DNA from: Nocardioides szechwanensis
Lineage (GTDB): Bacteria > Actinomycetota > Actinomycetes > Propionibacteriales > Nocardioidaceae
Length of the DNA stretch: 64,000 nucleotides
NCBI RefSeq assembly: GCF_900103935.1
Contig: NZ_FNIC01000009.1
Span: forward strand, 55,952 to 119,951
Direction of reading: 5' to 3'
The translations under genes were made by a program, and so were the position numbers. Below, piece after piece: positions 53,225 to 63,170 of this stretch; positions within the stretch are counted from its first letter, which is position 1; every line of letters starts with the position of its first letter. Below the pieces are notes generated by a model. It had not been told where the DNA came from. It did not search any database and was given only the letters and a program-made list of their open reading frames with translations.

Positions 53225-53611
53225 GTGACCGAGATCGCCAACACCCCCCGCACTCTCCCGCTGCTCGAAGATTCGGCCACGAATGCTGGCGGTTCCGGAG
53301 GGTGCGGCTGCGGGGGATGCGGGTGCGGCGCCTCCGAGGCGGACACCGCAACATCCGCACCGCTCATCCCCACCGAGGAGGACGACCCGATGACCACCCA
53401 GACCTACCTCGTGTCTGGCCTGACCTGCGGACACTGCGCAACCGCCGTGACCAGCGAGCTGATGTCCCTGGCCGGGGTCACCGGCGTGCACGTCGACCTC
53501 GTCGCTGGCGGCACCTCTGCCGTAACCGTCATCCGCCAGGACCCCCTGGACAAGACACAGGTCGCAGCCGCCCTCGACGAGGCCGGTGACTACCACCTCG
53601 TCCAGCAGTAG
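53225..53611 (+). CDS. copZ: CopZ-like chaperone with Cys-rich N-terminal extension
   Basis: 128 aa from a GTG at 53225. Residues 1-55 carry a GCGCGGCGCG cluster (Cys27, 29, 32, 34), and the HMA domain VSGLTCGHC (Cys68, Cys71) follows. An ATG at 53390 preceded by GAGGAGG could start a normal 73-aa CopZ, so both a long and a short form may be made. The extra four-Cys cluster could bind a second metal ion or store copper. It sits between csoR and copA in the operon. Confidence 0.86.
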   Translation: MTEIANTPRTLPLLEDSATNAGGSGGCGCGGCGCGASEADTATSAPLIPTEEDDPMTTQTYLVSGLTCGHCATAVTSELMSLAGVTGVHVDLVAGGTSAVTVIRQDPLDKTQVAAALDEAGDYHLVQQ

Positions 53612-53661
53612 CCCACCAGCACCCCGCCGCAGCAGGTGCCCACGCAAGGAGATGACCTCGA

Positions 53662-56007
53662 ATGACGACGCAGACGACCACCCCCGACCAGTCACACAGT
53701 GAGCTGGAGCTGACCATCGGCGGGATGACCTGTGCCTCCTGCGCGGCTCGTATCGAGAAGAAGCTGAACAAGCTCGACGGAGTGAGCGCGACGGTCAACT
53801 ACGCCACCGAGAAGGCCAAGGTCAGCTTCCCGACCACACTCACCCCAGCTGACCTGGTCGGCGTGGTCGAAGCCACCGGCTACACCGCCACCCTCCCTGC
53901 CCCGGTCGCGGACGCGAACTCCGCACCCGACACCGGGCCCGATGAGAAGGCCGTCGAGGCCGCGGGCTGGTGGCGACGCCTTGTCATCTCAGCGGTGCTG
54001 ACGGTGCCGGTCCTCGCCTTTTCCATGGTGCCCGCCTTCCAGTTCGACAACTGGCAATGGATCTCGCTGACCCTCGCATCGCCAGTGGTCGTGTGGGGGG
54101 CGTGGCCGTTCCACCGCGCGGCCGTGACCAACGCCCGGCACGGCGCGGCCACCATGGACACCCTGATCTCGGTAGGGGTCTCGGCCGCCTGGCTTTGGTC
54201 GCTGTGGGCACTGCTGTTCACCCACGCCGGGATGACCGGGATGCGGATGCCGTTCGACCTCTTCCCCGACGGGGAGGCGGGAGTCCACATCTACCTCGAG
54301 GTCGCCGCTGCCGTCACCACCTTCATCATCGCCGGCCGCTACTTCGAGGCGCGCGCCAAGCGACAGTCCGGTGCGGCACTGCGTGCCCTGCTCGACATGG
54401 GAGCGAAGGACGTCGCAGTGCTTCGCAATGGGGGAGAGGTGCGCATCGCCGTGAACCAGCTCGTCGTCGGCGACCGGTTCGTCGTACGCCCTGGAGAGAA
54501 GATCGCCACCGACGGAGTCGTCGAGCAGGGCACCTCCGCTGTCGACGCCTCGATGCTCACCGGGGAACCCGTACCCGTCGAGGTCGGCCCAGGTGACAGC
54601 GTCGTCGGTGCCACCGTCAACGCCGGTGGCCGCTTGGTGGTCGCTGCCACCCGCATCGGAGCTGACACCCAGCTGGCTCAGATGGCCCGGCTCGTCGAGG
54701 ACGCCCAGAACGGCAAAGCACAGGTCCAACGGCTGGCTGACCGGGTGTCCGCGGTTTTCGTGCCCATCGTGATCGCCCTGTCGTTGGTGACCCTGGGCGG
54801 TTGGCTGCTGACCGGCCACAGTGTCACCGCGGCCTTCACCGCCGCGGTCGCGGTCCTGATCATCGCCTGCCCCTGCGCACTGGGTCTGGCTACTCCGACC
54901 GCCCTCCTGGTCGGGACCGGCCGCGGCGCCCAGCTCGGTGTCCTGATCAAGGGCCCCGAGGTCCTTGAGTCCACCCGCGTCGTCGACACCATCGTGCTGG
55001 ACAAGACCGGCACCGTGACCACCGGCCGGATGGAGCTGGTCGACGTCATCCCCGCCAGCGGTGTCGACCCCGACGAGCTGCTCCTCCTGGTCGCCGCACT
55101 CGAGTACGCCTCCGAGCACCCGATCGGTCAGGCCATCGCCACCGGTGCGCAGGTCCGCCTCAGCGAACGACTGCCGGAGGTTGATGGGTTCATCTCTACC
55201 CAAGGCCTCGGAGTCGCCGGCGTCGTAGTGGGCCGCGCGGTCGTGGCCGGCCGGCCAGGCTGGCTGGCCACCGAGTGGAGCCAACCTCTCGACACCCACC
55301 TGGCCGAGACGGTCGATGTCGCCGAGCAACAGGGCCGCACTGTGATCGCAGTGGGCTGGGACGGCACCGCCCGAGGGGTCGTCATCGTCTCCGACACCAT
55401 CAAGCCCACGAGTGCCCAGGCCGTCGCCGAGCTCAAGCAGCTCGGGCTGCGACCGGTGCTGCTCACCGGCGACAACGAACGTGCCGCGCGTGCGGTCGCC
55501 GCGGAGGTCGGCATCGACGAGGTGATCGCCGAAGTCCTCCCGGCCGACAAGGTCGCCGTCATCGAACGCCTCCAGCGCGAAGGCCGCACCGTCGCGATGG
55601 TCGGCGACGGAGTCAACGACGCCGCCGCACTGGCCACCTCCGACCTCGGCATCGCGATGGGCACCGGCACCGACGTGGCTATCGAGGCCTCCGACCTGAC
55701 CCTGGTGCGCGGAGACCTCCGCGCGGCCGTCGACGCCATCCGGCTCTCCCGCCGCACCCTGCGGACCATCCAGGGCAATCTCTTCTGGGCCTTCGCCTAC
55801 AACGTCGCCGCCCTACCGCTCGCGGCGCTCGGCCTGCTCAACCCGCTCATCGCCGGTGCCGCCATGGCCTTCTCCTCAGTGTTTGTGGTCTCCAACAGCC
55901 TGCGGTTGCGCCGATTCCGGGCCGTCTCCACCACCTCCACACCTCACCCGGACGCAAGCCTCGACCAGACCGCCGCCGGCGTACTCCCCAGGAAGGCAGA
56001 CCGATGA
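53662..56007 (+). CDS. copA: copper-translocating P1B-type ATPase, copy 2
   Basis: 781 aa. HMA domain GMTCASC (Cys24, Cys27), CPC at residues 403-405 in [24 protein letters not shown] phosphorylation site, [10 protein letters not shown] and [11 protein letters not shown]. It is a Cu(I) exporter of the CopA type. The sequence is clearly paralogous to the copy at 32039, whose HMA linker [20 protein letters not shown] is nearly the same. It is in the csoR operon and overlaps the next gene by ATGA. Confidence 0.96.
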   Translation: MTTQTTTPDQSHSELELTIGGMTCASCAARIEKKLNKLDGVSATVNYATEKAKVSFPTTLTPADLVGVVEATGYTATLPAPVADANSAPDTGPDEKAVEAAGWWRRLVISAVLTVPVLAFSMVPAFQFDNWQWISLTLASPVVVWGAWPFHRAAVTNARHGAATMDTLISVGVSAAWLWSLWALLFTHAGMTGMRMPFDLFPDGEAGVHIYLEVAAAVTTFIIAGRYFEARAKRQSGAALRALLDMGAKDVAVLRNGGEVRIAVNQLVVGDRFVVRPGEKIATDGVVEQGTSAVDASMLTGEPVPVEVGPGDSVVGATVNAGGRLVVAATRIGADTQLAQMARLVEDAQNGKAQVQRLADRVSAVFVPIVIALSLVTLGGWLLTGHSVTAAFTAAVAVLIIACPCALGLATPTALLVGTGRGAQLGVLIKGPEVLESTRVVDTIVLDKTGTVTTGRMELVDVIPASGVDPDELLLLVAALEYASEHPIGQAIATGAQVRLSERLPEVDGFISTQGLGVAGVVVGRAVVAGRPGWLATEWSQPLDTHLAETVDVAEQQGRTVIAVGWDGTARGVVIVSDTIKPTSAQAVAELKQLGLRPVLLTGDNERAARAVAAEVGIDEVIAEVLPADKVAVIERLQREGRTVAMVGDGVNDAAALATSDLGIAMGTGTDVAIEASDLTLVRGDLRAAVDAIRLSRRTLRTIQGNLFWAFAYNVAALPLAALGLLNPLIAGAAMAFSSVFVVSNSLRLRRFRAVSTTSTPHPDASLDQTAAGVLPRKADR

Positions 56008-58457
56008 CCGCGCACGCACACTCCGAACACCACCACGACCTGGAGCACCCAGACGGCAGTGGAACAGCCACCGCGGTGCTTGAGGTCTCCGGAGTCCAAT
56101 GGGCTACCAGCAAGAACGTGGCCGAGGCCGTCCTGTCGCGGCGGCCCGGGGTCCACTCGGTCGATGCCAACCCCGTGGCGCAGACCGCGACCGTGACCTA
56201 CGACCCCGACCGCACCAACCTGACCGAGCTGCGTGACTGGGTTCGCGAGTGCGGCTTCCACTGCGCCGGCCAGTCAGTTCCCCAGCACGTGTGCGACCCG
56301 ATGACCGAACCCACGGCGGCTCACGGGCCGGACGGCCGCCTTGCCCATGACGCTCACGCGGGGCACTCCATGGCGCCCGCGTCCCCGGTCAGCTCGCCTC
56401 ACGACGCGATGGGCCACGGTGGACACGGGTCCATGTCGATGGCCGACATGGTCCGCGACATGCGCAACCGGTTCCTCGTCGCGCTGATCCTCTCCATCCC
56501 GATCCTGCTGTGGTCGCCGATCGGCCGCGACGTCATCGGTTTCGAGACCGCGGCCCCGTTCGGGCTGCGGGACGACGTGTTCAGCCTGCTCCTCTCGCTG
56601 CCAGTGGTGTTCTACTCCGCCTGGATCTTCTTCGACGGTGCCTGGCGGGCCCTGCGCGCACGAACCCTCGACATGATGGTGCTCGTCGCGGTCGCCGTCG
56701 GAGCGGGCTGGACCTATTCGCTCGGAGTCACCCTCACCGGAGGCGGCGAGGTGTTCTACGAGGCGGCGACCGTGCTGACCGCGTTCGTGCTGCTGGGCCA
56801 CTGGTTCGAGATGCGCGCCCGCGGCGGCGCCAACGACGCCATCCGCACCCTCCTCGACCTCGCCCCGCCCCAGGCGCTCGTCATCCGTGATGGCGAACCG
56901 GTCGAGATCTCCACCGCAGACGTCGTCGTGGGCGATCTGCTCCTGGTTCGCCCCGGCGCCAAGATCGCCACGGACGGTGTCGTAGAGGAAGGCGAGTCCG
57001 ACGTCGACGAGGCCATGGTCACCGGCGAGAGCCTCCCCGTGACGAAGTCTCCCGGCGACCCGGTCATCGGTGCGACGGTCAACACCACTGGCACCCTCCG
57101 GGTCCGAGCCACCAAGGTCGGAGCCGACACAGCCCTGGCCCAGATCGTCGCGCTCGTCCAGCAGGCGCAGAACTCCAAGGCTCCCGGACAGCGACTGGCG
57201 GACAAGGCCGCGTTCTGGCTCGTCCTGGTCGCCCTGGGTGGTGGGGTCGGCACTTTCCTGGTCTGGCTGGCCGCGGGCGCGAGCGTGCAGACAGCCCTGC
57301 TGTTCGCGATCACCGTCGTGGTGATCACCTGCCCCGATGCCCTCGGGCTGGCGACGCCCACCGCGATCATGGTCGGCTCGGGACTCGGCGCCAAGCGCGG
57401 CATCCTGTTCAAGAACGCCACCGCGATCGAGACCTCGGCCCGCATCGACACGGTCGTGATGGACAAGACCGGGACCCTCACCAAGGGTGAGCCCGAAGTC
57501 ACCGACGTGGTCGTCGGTCCCGGTGTTGACGAGCAACGGGTACTCGCGTTGGCCGGCGCGCTCGAACGCGAGTCAGAGCACCCGCTCGCCCAGGCAGTCG
57601 TGCGTCATGTCGACACACGCAGTGTGCCGCGGCTGCGCGCCACTGGGTTCCGCAACGTGACCGGGATCGGTGCGTTGGCCGAGGTCGACGGACACAAGGT
57701 GGCGATCGGCAACCTGCGTCTCATGGAGTCCGAAGGGATCTCGGTAGAGGCGCTCGCAGCCAAGCGCGACGAGATCGCCGCCGGCGGCCGCACCGCGGTG
57801 TTCGTCGGCGTCGACGGCACGGCCGTCGCGGTGATCGGGATGGCCGACGCGGTCCGCGAGACCTCCGCCGCCGCCGTCACCGCCCTGCACGAGGCCGGCA
57901 TCAGGGTGGTCATGCTCACCGGCGACAACCAGGCGACTGCCGAGCGGATCGCCGAGGAGCTGGGCATCGACACCGTGATCGCCGAGGTGCTCCCCGAGGA
58001 CAAGGCTCGCCACGTCAAGCAGCTGCAGGGCGAGGGGCGTGTCGTCGCGATGGTCGGCGACGGCGTCAACGACTCTCCTTCCCTGGTGCAGGCCGACGTC
58101 GGCATCGCCGTCGGCGCCGGCACCGACGTCGCCATCGAGGCCGCCGATGTCGTCCTCATGCGGTCCGACCCCCTGGACGTGCCCGTGGCGCTCACGATCG
58201 GGCGGGGCACCCTGCGCAAGATGCGACAGAACCTCGGATGGGCCGTCGGCTACAACGCGATCGCGCTACCCATCGCCGCCGGTGTCTTTGAACCCGCCTT
58301 CGGCCTGGTCCTGCGACCCGAGATCGCAGCGCTGTCCATGTCCGGGTCGAGCTTCCTGGTCGCCGTCAACGCCCTGATGCTCAAGCGGCTGACCCTGCCC
58401 ACGCAACCAGCCCAGCCCGGACCAGACCAAGCGCACAACCTGCAGCCAACGAGTTGA
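56004..58457 (+). CDS. P1B-type heavy-metal ATPase with CPD motif and degenerate HMA domain
   Basis: 817 aa from the ATG overlapping copA. The N-terminal HMA-like fold lacks the CxxC pair ([12 protein letters not shown]), and a His-rich linker follows ([28 protein letters not shown]). The transport-site motif is CPD (Cys443-Pro-Asp445, [15 protein letters not shown]), not CPC or [12 protein letters not shown] and [10 protein letters not shown] are intact, so it should hydrolyse ATP. The site change suggests another ion or charge state than Cu(I) CopA. Its place after CopA in a CsoR operon ties it to copper excess. Confidence 0.9.
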   Translation: MTAHAHSEHHHDLEHPDGSGTATAVLEVSGVQWATSKNVAEAVLSRRPGVHSVDANPVAQTATVTYDPDRTNLTELRDWVRECGFHCAGQSVPQHVCDPMTEPTAAHGPDGRLAHDAHAGHSMAPASPVSSPHDAMGHGGHGSMSMADMVRDMRNRFLVALILSIPILLWSPIGRDVIGFETAAPFGLRDDVFSLLLSLPVVFYSAWIFFDGAWRALRARTLDMMVLVAVAVGAGWTYSLGVTLTGGGEVFYEAATVLTAFVLLGHWFEMRARGGANDAIRTLLDLAPPQALVIRDGEPVEISTADVVVGDLLLVRPGAKIATDGVVEEGESDVDEAMVTGESLPVTKSPGDPVIGATVNTTGTLRVRATKVGADTALAQIVALVQQAQNSKAPGQRLADKAAFWLVLVALGGGVGTFLVWLAAGASVQTALLFAITVVVITCPDALGLATPTAIMVGSGLGAKRGILFKNATAIETSARIDTVVMDKTGTLTKGEPEVTDVVVGPGVDEQRVLALAGALERESEHPLAQAVVRHVDTRSVPRLRATGFRNVTGIGALAEVDGHKVAIGNLRLMESEGISVEALAAKRDEIAAGGRTAVFVGVDGTAVAVIGMADAVRETSAAAVTALHEAGIRVVMLTGDNQATAERIAEELGIDTVIAEVLPEDKARHVKQLQGEGRVVAMVGDGVNDSPSLVQADVGIAVGAGTDVAIEAADVVLMRSDPLDVPVALTIGRGTLRKMRQNLGWAVGYNAIALPIAAGVFEPAFGLVLRPEIAALSMSGSSFLVAVNALMLKRLTLPTQPAQPGPDQAHNLQPTS

Positions 58458-58477
58458 GTCAACGGGTCGCCCGGTTT

Positions 58478-58499
58478 CTTCAGCGAATCTTGACCTGAT
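58478..58499 (+). promoter_or_regulatory. CopR-like tandem box E (weaker)
   Basis: Half-sites CTTCAGCGAAT and CTTGACCTGAT. The first is close to the consensus; the second matches less well. It lies 89 bp before the DUF305 lipoprotein start. Confidence 0.45.
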
Positions 58500-58587
58500 C
58501 TGGGTGGACCCTCCATCTCCTGCGGCCAGGATCACAGGCACAGGCGGCGCCTTGGCGCGCCATCACACACACCGGATGGAGATCTCC

Positions 58588-59172
58588 ATGAGGAAGACGC
58601 TGGCTGCGATTGCCCTGCTCGCGGCCGCAGGACTGACGTTGACCGCGTGTGGAGAGGACACAGACGGCGACGCGACAGGCACCGAGAGCTCCGCAGCCTT
58701 CAACGACGCCGATGTGACCTTCGCCCGGCAGATGATCCCTCATCACGAACAGGCGGTCGAGATGGCGCAGATGGCTCAGGGGCGGGCAAAGAGCGAGGAG
58801 GTTCTGTCGCTCGCCGAGGACATCGAGGCCGCTCAGGGGCCCGAGATTGATAGCCTTCAGGGCTGGCTCGACACATGGGGTGAGGATGTCCCTGCCAGCG
58901 GCATGGAGCATGGCGACATGGGTCACGACTCGGGCGGCACCATGTCCGGCATGATGGACGAGGAGCAGATGAGCGACCTGATGGCAGCCTCGGGTGCGGA
59001 CTGGGACCAGATGTTCCTGGAGATGATGATCGAGCACCACGAGGGCGCGATCGAGATGGCTGAGTCCGAGGTCGACCAGGGCGAGAACCCGGACGCGGTG
59101 GCCCTGGCCGAGAAGATCATCAGCGACCAGCAGGCCGAGATCACCCAGATGCAACAGCTCATGCAGCCCTAG
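58588..59172 (+). CDS. DUF305 lipoprotein
   Basis: 194 aa from the ATG at 58588 with GGAG seven bases upstream. The lipobox LTLTAC puts a lipidated Cys at residue 21. Two DUF305 motifs are seen: FARQMIPHHEQAVEMAQMA and EMMIEHHEGAIEMAESE, a His-His-Glu four-helix bundle. A Met/His-rich bridge (GMEHGDMGHDSGGTMSGMMDEEQM) lies between them. DUF305 proteins often occur with copper genes and bind metal outside the cell. Box E lies upstream. Confidence 0.9.
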   Translation: MRKTLAAIALLAAAGLTLTACGEDTDGDATGTESSAAFNDADVTFARQMIPHHEQAVEMAQMAQGRAKSEEVLSLAEDIEAAQGPEIDSLQGWLDTWGEDVPASGMEHGDMGHDSGGTMSGMMDEEQMSDLMAASGADWDQMFLEMMIEHHEGAIEMAESEVDQGENPDAVALAEKIISDQQAEITQMQQLMQP

Positions 59173-59203
59173 GTCCGCCGTCGCCTCTTCGGACAGGAAC
59201 CCC

Positions 59204-60124
59204 ATGTCACAACGCCATCAATCGTCGAGCGCGACGGTCCGGCGACGCATGTCCCTTGTGCTGCCCTGGGTGCTCCCGGTCCTGTTTGTCGCAGGCGTTG
59301 GCGCGTTCGTAGCCCTCGACGGTGACGGGCGAGACGGGGCCGCGGAGCCAGTTCCCAGCAACGGCATGGGCCACATTCACGGCCTCGGTGTAGCTGACCA
59401 GGGACAGACGATCTACATCGGTGCTCACACTGGGTTCTTCCGGGCCAGCGCTGGAGAGCCCACCGAGCGAGTCGGAGACACCTGGCAGGACACCATGGCG
59501 TTCCTGCGGGTCAGTGAGGGTGACTTCCTTGCCAGCGGGCACCCCGACCTGACCAGCGACCTCCCCACGCACCTGGGGCTTGTCGGATCCACGGACCAAG
59601 GTCGCACGTGGGAGCTTCTCTCGCTGGCAGGCGAAGCCGACTTCCATGCGCTGGAATCGGCCGGCCGATGGGTGGTTGGCTACGACAGCCACGGAGAGCG
59701 CATCCTTGCCAGCAAGGATCGCCAGACATGGACCACGATCGATGACGGTCCCATGCTGGATGTCGCCGTTGCCCCGGTGAACACGGCGGCGAAGCTTGAT
59801 CAGGGTGAGTTGGGCGCCTTCCTGGCCACGACTGCCACGGGTGAGGTGGTCCGCTACCCCGGGGCTTCCGGTCAACCCCGTCCCCTCACGACCGCACCGA
59901 CGCTCGCGCTGTTGGACTGGCCGACGCCCGAACTGCTGGTCGGCGTCGACCCGCAGGGGACGGTGTACCTCAGCCGGACCGGCGGTCGCGACTGGGAATC
60001 CCGAGGCAGCATCGGAGGGTCACCGGGAGCGTTGGAGGTCACCGCCAATGCTTGGTACGCGGCCACGGCGACGAACGTCGTGGTGTCCCTCGATCAGGGC
60101 CAGACGTGGTCAGTCATCGCATAG
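59204..60124 (+). CDS. F510_1955-like beta-propeller (BNR) surface protein
   Basis: 306 aa. One N-terminal helix (VLPWVLPVLFVAGVGAFVAL) anchors it. The outer part begins GMGHIHGLGVADQGQTIYIG, the motif of the F510_1955 glycosyl hydrolase-like family, and has BNR-type repeats (GSTDQGRTWELL, RTGGRDWESRG, SLDQGQTWSV). It follows the DUF305 gene by 31 bp in the same direction. Such propellers co-occur with DUF305 and copper oxidases; no enzyme activity is shown here. Confidence 0.82.
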   Translation: MSQRHQSSSATVRRRMSLVLPWVLPVLFVAGVGAFVALDGDGRDGAAEPVPSNGMGHIHGLGVADQGQTIYIGAHTGFFRASAGEPTERVGDTWQDTMAFLRVSEGDFLASGHPDLTSDLPTHLGLVGSTDQGRTWELLSLAGEADFHALESAGRWVVGYDSHGERILASKDRQTWTTIDDGPMLDVAVAPVNTAAKLDQGELGAFLATTATGEVVRYPGASGQPRPLTTAPTLALLDWPTPELLVGVDPQGTVYLSRTGGRDWESRGSIGGSPGALEVTANAWYAATATNVVVSLDQGQTWSVIA

Positions 60125-60218
60125 TGCCCCGCCCCCCGAACCGGCGTGTCGCCGGACCGCGCGACCTTCCCCTGAAGCGCGTTCGGCGACACGCTACCTC
60201 TCGAATATTGCCGGCGTG

Positions 60219-61118
60219 GTGAAGGGGCATCGAACACAGCCCGGCCGCCGCGCACAGCCACGCCGACGCACCGGTCAGGTGACGTCCGGCGCGAGTGGAC
60301 GAGGGGGACGGCGGCGCCTCAAGCGCAGAAGATTCGCGCGCGGCCGCGTCCGTGCTGCTTGTTGCGCTCTCCTCGTCACAACTGCTGTTGTGGCTCTCGG
60401 ACTTCAGCTTCGTCCACCGCAGTCGCCGGACGAAGCGGCAGCAGGGACCGCGCGGAGACAGGTCACGGTGACCGAGTTCGAGACAAGACCGTTTCGGCCA
60501 CCGGAGCCCACAACTGCCTCCGGACCTGATCGGTCTCGCGAGACACGGGTCGGCCCGCGGCCCCCCGTCGCGATCGCCGTACCTGAGGTGGGTGACGGCA
60601 CCTTCAAAGTGGCCCCAAAAGCGTCCCGTGCTGCGCAGGAAGACGAACCCGCCACCACCTACACAGTTGAAGTGGAGGCAGGTCTGCCGTTCGCGGTCGA
60701 CGACGTGGCGAACGTCGTCGACGCGACGCTCAGTGACCGTCGCCGGGGCTGGTCAGCAACAGGCAGCCACCAGATGCGGCGAGTCGGTGGTGGGGCGGTC
60801 CTGCGAATCCTCCTGGCGTCCCCGGCCACCACCGACCGCCTGTGCTCGCCACTGGAAACCGAGGGGCGGCTCTCATGTCGCAACGGGCAGCTGGTCGTCC
60901 TGAACGCGTGGCGTTGGGCGAACGGCACCCAGGGGTATGAGGGCCAGCTCCCCAAGTACCGGCGTTACGTGATCAACCATGAAGTCGGCCACGCCCTGGG
61001 GTATCCGCACGTTCCCTGCCCTGGATCGGGGCTGCCAGCACCCGTGATGCTGCAGCAGACCATTGGCCTCGAGGGCTGTCTTCCCAACCCGTGGCCCGCA
61101 GCAGTGGACTTACGGTGA
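60219..61118 (+). CDS. DUF3152 zinc metalloprotease-like membrane protein
   Basis: 299 aa if it starts at the GTG at 60219 (60216 and 60279 are alternatives). A basic N-terminal segment leads to one helix (ACCALLVTTAVVALGL). The C-terminal DUF3152 domain holds HEVGHALGYPH, the HExxHxxGxxH zinc site of metzincin-type peptidases, with Cys residues that may form disulfides. It is probably extracytoplasmic. Role unknown; it marks the right end of the copper island. Confidence 0.8.
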   Translation: MKGHRTQPGRRAQPRRRTGQVTSGASGRGGRRRLKRRRFARGRVRAACCALLVTTAVVALGLQLRPPQSPDEAAAGTARRQVTVTEFETRPFRPPEPTTASGPDRSRETRVGPRPPVAIAVPEVGDGTFKVAPKASRAAQEDEPATTYTVEVEAGLPFAVDDVANVVDATLSDRRRGWSATGSHQMRRVGGGAVLRILLASPATTDRLCSPLETEGRLSCRNGQLVVLNAWRWANGTQGYEGQLPKYRRYVINHEVGHALGYPHVPCPGSGLPAPVMLQQTIGLEGCLPNPWPAAVDLR

Positions 61119-61140
61119 AGTTGCGCCGAGCGGAAATGGG

Positions 61141-61176
61141 TCGAGCCCCTGACCGACATCTCGGTCAGGGGCTCGA
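61141..61176. terminator. rho-independent-type hairpin between DUF3152 and tRNA-His
   Basis: A perfect 16-bp stem (TCGAGCCCCTGACCGA and its complement) with a CATC loop. No strong T-tract follows. It separates the plus-strand gene from the minus-strand tRNA and could serve both directions. Confidence 0.75.
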
Positions 61177-61184
61177 ACCATTGG

Positions 61185-61258
61185 GGTGAGTAACGGGACT
61201 TGAACCCGCGACATCCGCCACCACAAGGCGGCGCTCTACCAGCTGAGCTATACCCACC
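61185..61258 (-). tRNA. tRNA-His (anticodon GUG)
   Basis: Acceptor stem GTGGGTA with extra 5' G (position -1) opposite discriminator C, as expected for tRNA-His. The anticodon loop TTGTGGT gives GUG. The T-loop reads GTTCAAGTC. The bases after the discriminator read CCA (61182-61184), so the tail appears encoded. Confidence 0.96.
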
Positions 61259-61315
61259 AGGGCGATCCGAGCCGTACGAGGCGTACTGCCTGGATCAGAG
61301 AGGAGTGTAGACGGC

Positions 61316-61951
61316 TCAGGCGGTCGGGTTGGAATCGGGCTCGGCGATTCCGGTCAGGGCACCGCCGTGTCGCTGCGCGATCGGCCGGGCGGTGGCGGCG
61401 TCCGGGCCCGGAGACGGCACGAAGACGGTCTCGCGGTAGTAGCGGAGCTCCTCGATGCTCTCCTGGATGTCGGCCAGGGCCCGGTGGTTGCCGCGCTTGG
61501 GCGGGGCCGTGAAGTAGGCCTTCGGGAACCAGCGTCGGGAGAGCTCCTTGATCGAGGAGACGTCGACGATCCGGTAGTGGAGGAATGCGTCCAGGTCGGG
61601 CATGTCGCGCGAGATGTAGAGGCGGTCCGTGCCGACGGTGTTGCCGGCCAGCGGCGGACGGCTGCCCTCGGCGCAGTGCTCGCGGATGTAGGCGAGCACC
61701 TGCTCCTCCGCCTCGGCCAGGGTGATCCCGCTGTCGAGGTGGTCCAGGAGCCCGGACTTCTCGTGCATGGCACGGACGAAGTCGATCATCTGGTCGAGCG
61801 CCTCGGCCGGTGGCTTGATGATGAGGTCGATGCCCTCGCCGAGCACGTTGAGGTCGAAGTCGGTGACCAGGGCCGCGACCTCGATCAGGGCGTCCGCCCG
61901 CAGGTCGAGCCCGGTCATCTCGCAGTCGATCCACACCAGTCGGTCATTCAC
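61316..61951 (-). CDS. orn: oligoribonuclease
   Basis: 211 aa from a GTG. A DEDDh-type 3'-5' exonuclease that degrades short RNA oligonucleotides, including pGpG. Visible motifs: Exo [12 protein letters not shown], the central [21 protein letters not shown], and Exo III with H-x4-D in GNHRALADI. About 20 residues longer than the E. coli enzyme at the C-terminus (Pro/Ala-rich). It is divergent from the adenosine deaminase-family gene. Confidence 0.96.
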   Translation of the reverse strand: MNDRLVWIDCEMTGLDLRADALIEVAALVTDFDLNVLGEGIDLIIKPPAEALDQMIDFVRAMHEKSGLLDHLDSGITLAEAEEQVLAYIREHCAEGSRPPLAGNTVGTDRLYISRDMPDLDAFLHYRIVDVSSIKELSRRWFPKAYFTAPPKRGNHRALADIQESIEELRYYRETVFVPSPGPDAATARPIAQRHGGALTGIAEPDSNPTA

Positions 61952-62027
61952 AAGAGATCACCCTAGTCCCGGGCTCGGGCGAGCCGCGGTTTGGTCGCCC
62001 GGGTGGGTGGGCTGGCACCATTCCGCG

Positions 62028-63035
62028 ATGAGCACCAGTGACTTCATCGCGCGGCTGCCGAAGGCCGAGCTGCACGTCCACCACGTCGGGTCGGCCTCGC
62101 CGCGCATCGTCAGCGAGCTCGCCGAGCGCCACCCGGGCACGGTGCCGTCCGACCCCGACGCCCTGCGGGCGTACTACGAGTTCCGCGACTTCGCCCACTT
62201 CATCGAGGTCTACCTCGCCGTCGTCGACCTGATCCGCACCCCTGAGGATCTGCGCTACCTCACCTACGAGGTGGCCCGCGAGATGTCGGTCGGCCAGTCC
62301 CTGCGCTACGCCGAACTCACCTGTACGCCGTACACATCGGTCGCCGCAGGCATCCCGATCGAGGCCTACACCGAGGCGATCGAGGACGCGCGGGTGGCGG
62401 CGGAGCGTGACTTCGGGCTGGTGCTGCGCTGGATCTACGACATCCCCGGCGAGTCGGGCCTGCCCGCCGCCGACGACACGCTCCGCTACGCCCTCGACCA
62501 CCGGACCGACGCGCTCGTCGGCTTCGGCCTGGGCGGCCCCGAGATCGGCGTACCCCGGCCGCAGTTCGAGCCGCACTTCACCGCGGCCCGCGCGGCCGGG
62601 CTGCGGTCGGTGCCGCACGCCGGCGAGACCACCGGACCGGAGACGGTGTGGCACGCGTTGCAGCTGCTGGGTGCCGAGCGGATCGGGCACGGTACGTCGT
62701 CAGCGGCCGACCCGGCGCTGCTCGCCCACCTCGCCGAGCACCGGATCCCGCTCGAGGTCTGCCCGTCCTCCAACATCGCCACCAGAGCCGTCGCGACGCT
62801 GGCCGAGCACCCGCTGCGTACGTTCGTCGAGGCCGGCGTGCTGGTCACCATCAACTCCGACGACCCGCCGATGTTCGGCACCTCGCTCAACCGCGAGTAC
62901 GAGATCGCCGCCGACCTGCTGGACCTCGACGAGCGGGGGATCGCCGACCTCGCCCGGGCGGCGGTCGACGCGTCGTTCGCTCCGGACGACGTACGTGCCT
63001 CGTTGCTCGCCGAGATCGAGGACTACGTCGGCTGA
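62028..63035 (+). CDS. add: adenosine deaminase family enzyme
   Basis: 335 aa from the ATG at 62028. Metal-site motif ELHVHHVGSASPR replaces the canonical HLHLDGS, with an extra His where Asp is usual. Further blocks: HAGETTGPETVWHAL with the catalytic Glu, GHGTSSA, and NSDDPPMFGTSL with the metal-binding Asp. It deaminates adenosine or a related purine such as aminodeoxyfutalosine, which distant relatives use in menaquinone synthesis; the altered first motif makes the exact substrate unsure. Confidence 0.85.
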   Translation: MSTSDFIARLPKAELHVHHVGSASPRIVSELAERHPGTVPSDPDALRAYYEFRDFAHFIEVYLAVVDLIRTPEDLRYLTYEVAREMSVGQSLRYAELTCTPYTSVAAGIPIEAYTEAIEDARVAAERDFGLVLRWIYDIPGESGLPAADDTLRYALDHRTDALVGFGLGGPEIGVPRPQFEPHFTAARAAGLRSVPHAGETTGPETVWHALQLLGAERIGHGTSSAADPALLAHLAEHRIPLEVCPSSNIATRAVATLAEHPLRTFVEAGVLVTINSDDPPMFGTSLNREYEIAADLLDLDERGIADLARAAVDASFAPDDVRASLLAEIEDYVG

Positions 63036-63037
63036 AG

Positions 63038-63061
63038 CCCCCAGGTCAGCGCCTGGGGGCA
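63038..63061 (+). terminator. hairpin downstream of the deaminase gene
   Basis: 9-bp GC-rich stem (GCCCCCAGG/CCTGGGGGC) with a six-base loop, starting two bases after the deaminase stop codon. No T-tract follows. With the second hairpin at 63068 it probably forms a double terminator. Confidence 0.65.
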
Positions 63062-63067
63062 TGCATA

Positions 63068-63100
63068 AGGCCCCGCACACTCATACTGTGCGGGGCCTTC
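63068..63100 (+). terminator. second hairpin terminator before the LuxR regulator gene
   Basis: 13-bp perfect stem AAGGCCCCGCACA and its complement around a CTCATAC loop. It isolates the deaminase from the downstream response regulator. Confidence 0.75.
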
Positions 63101-63170
63101 GCCATTGAATCTCGGCGGGTATGCGGGATTGGGGAGCCCGGCCGCGTGTCGATGAAATACTCTTGACCCC

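Noticed and set aside
60125..60218. A further copper box before the DUF3152 gene (ACCTTCCCCTGAAG)
   Set aside because: It is a loose inverted match, without two tandem 11-bp half-sites.
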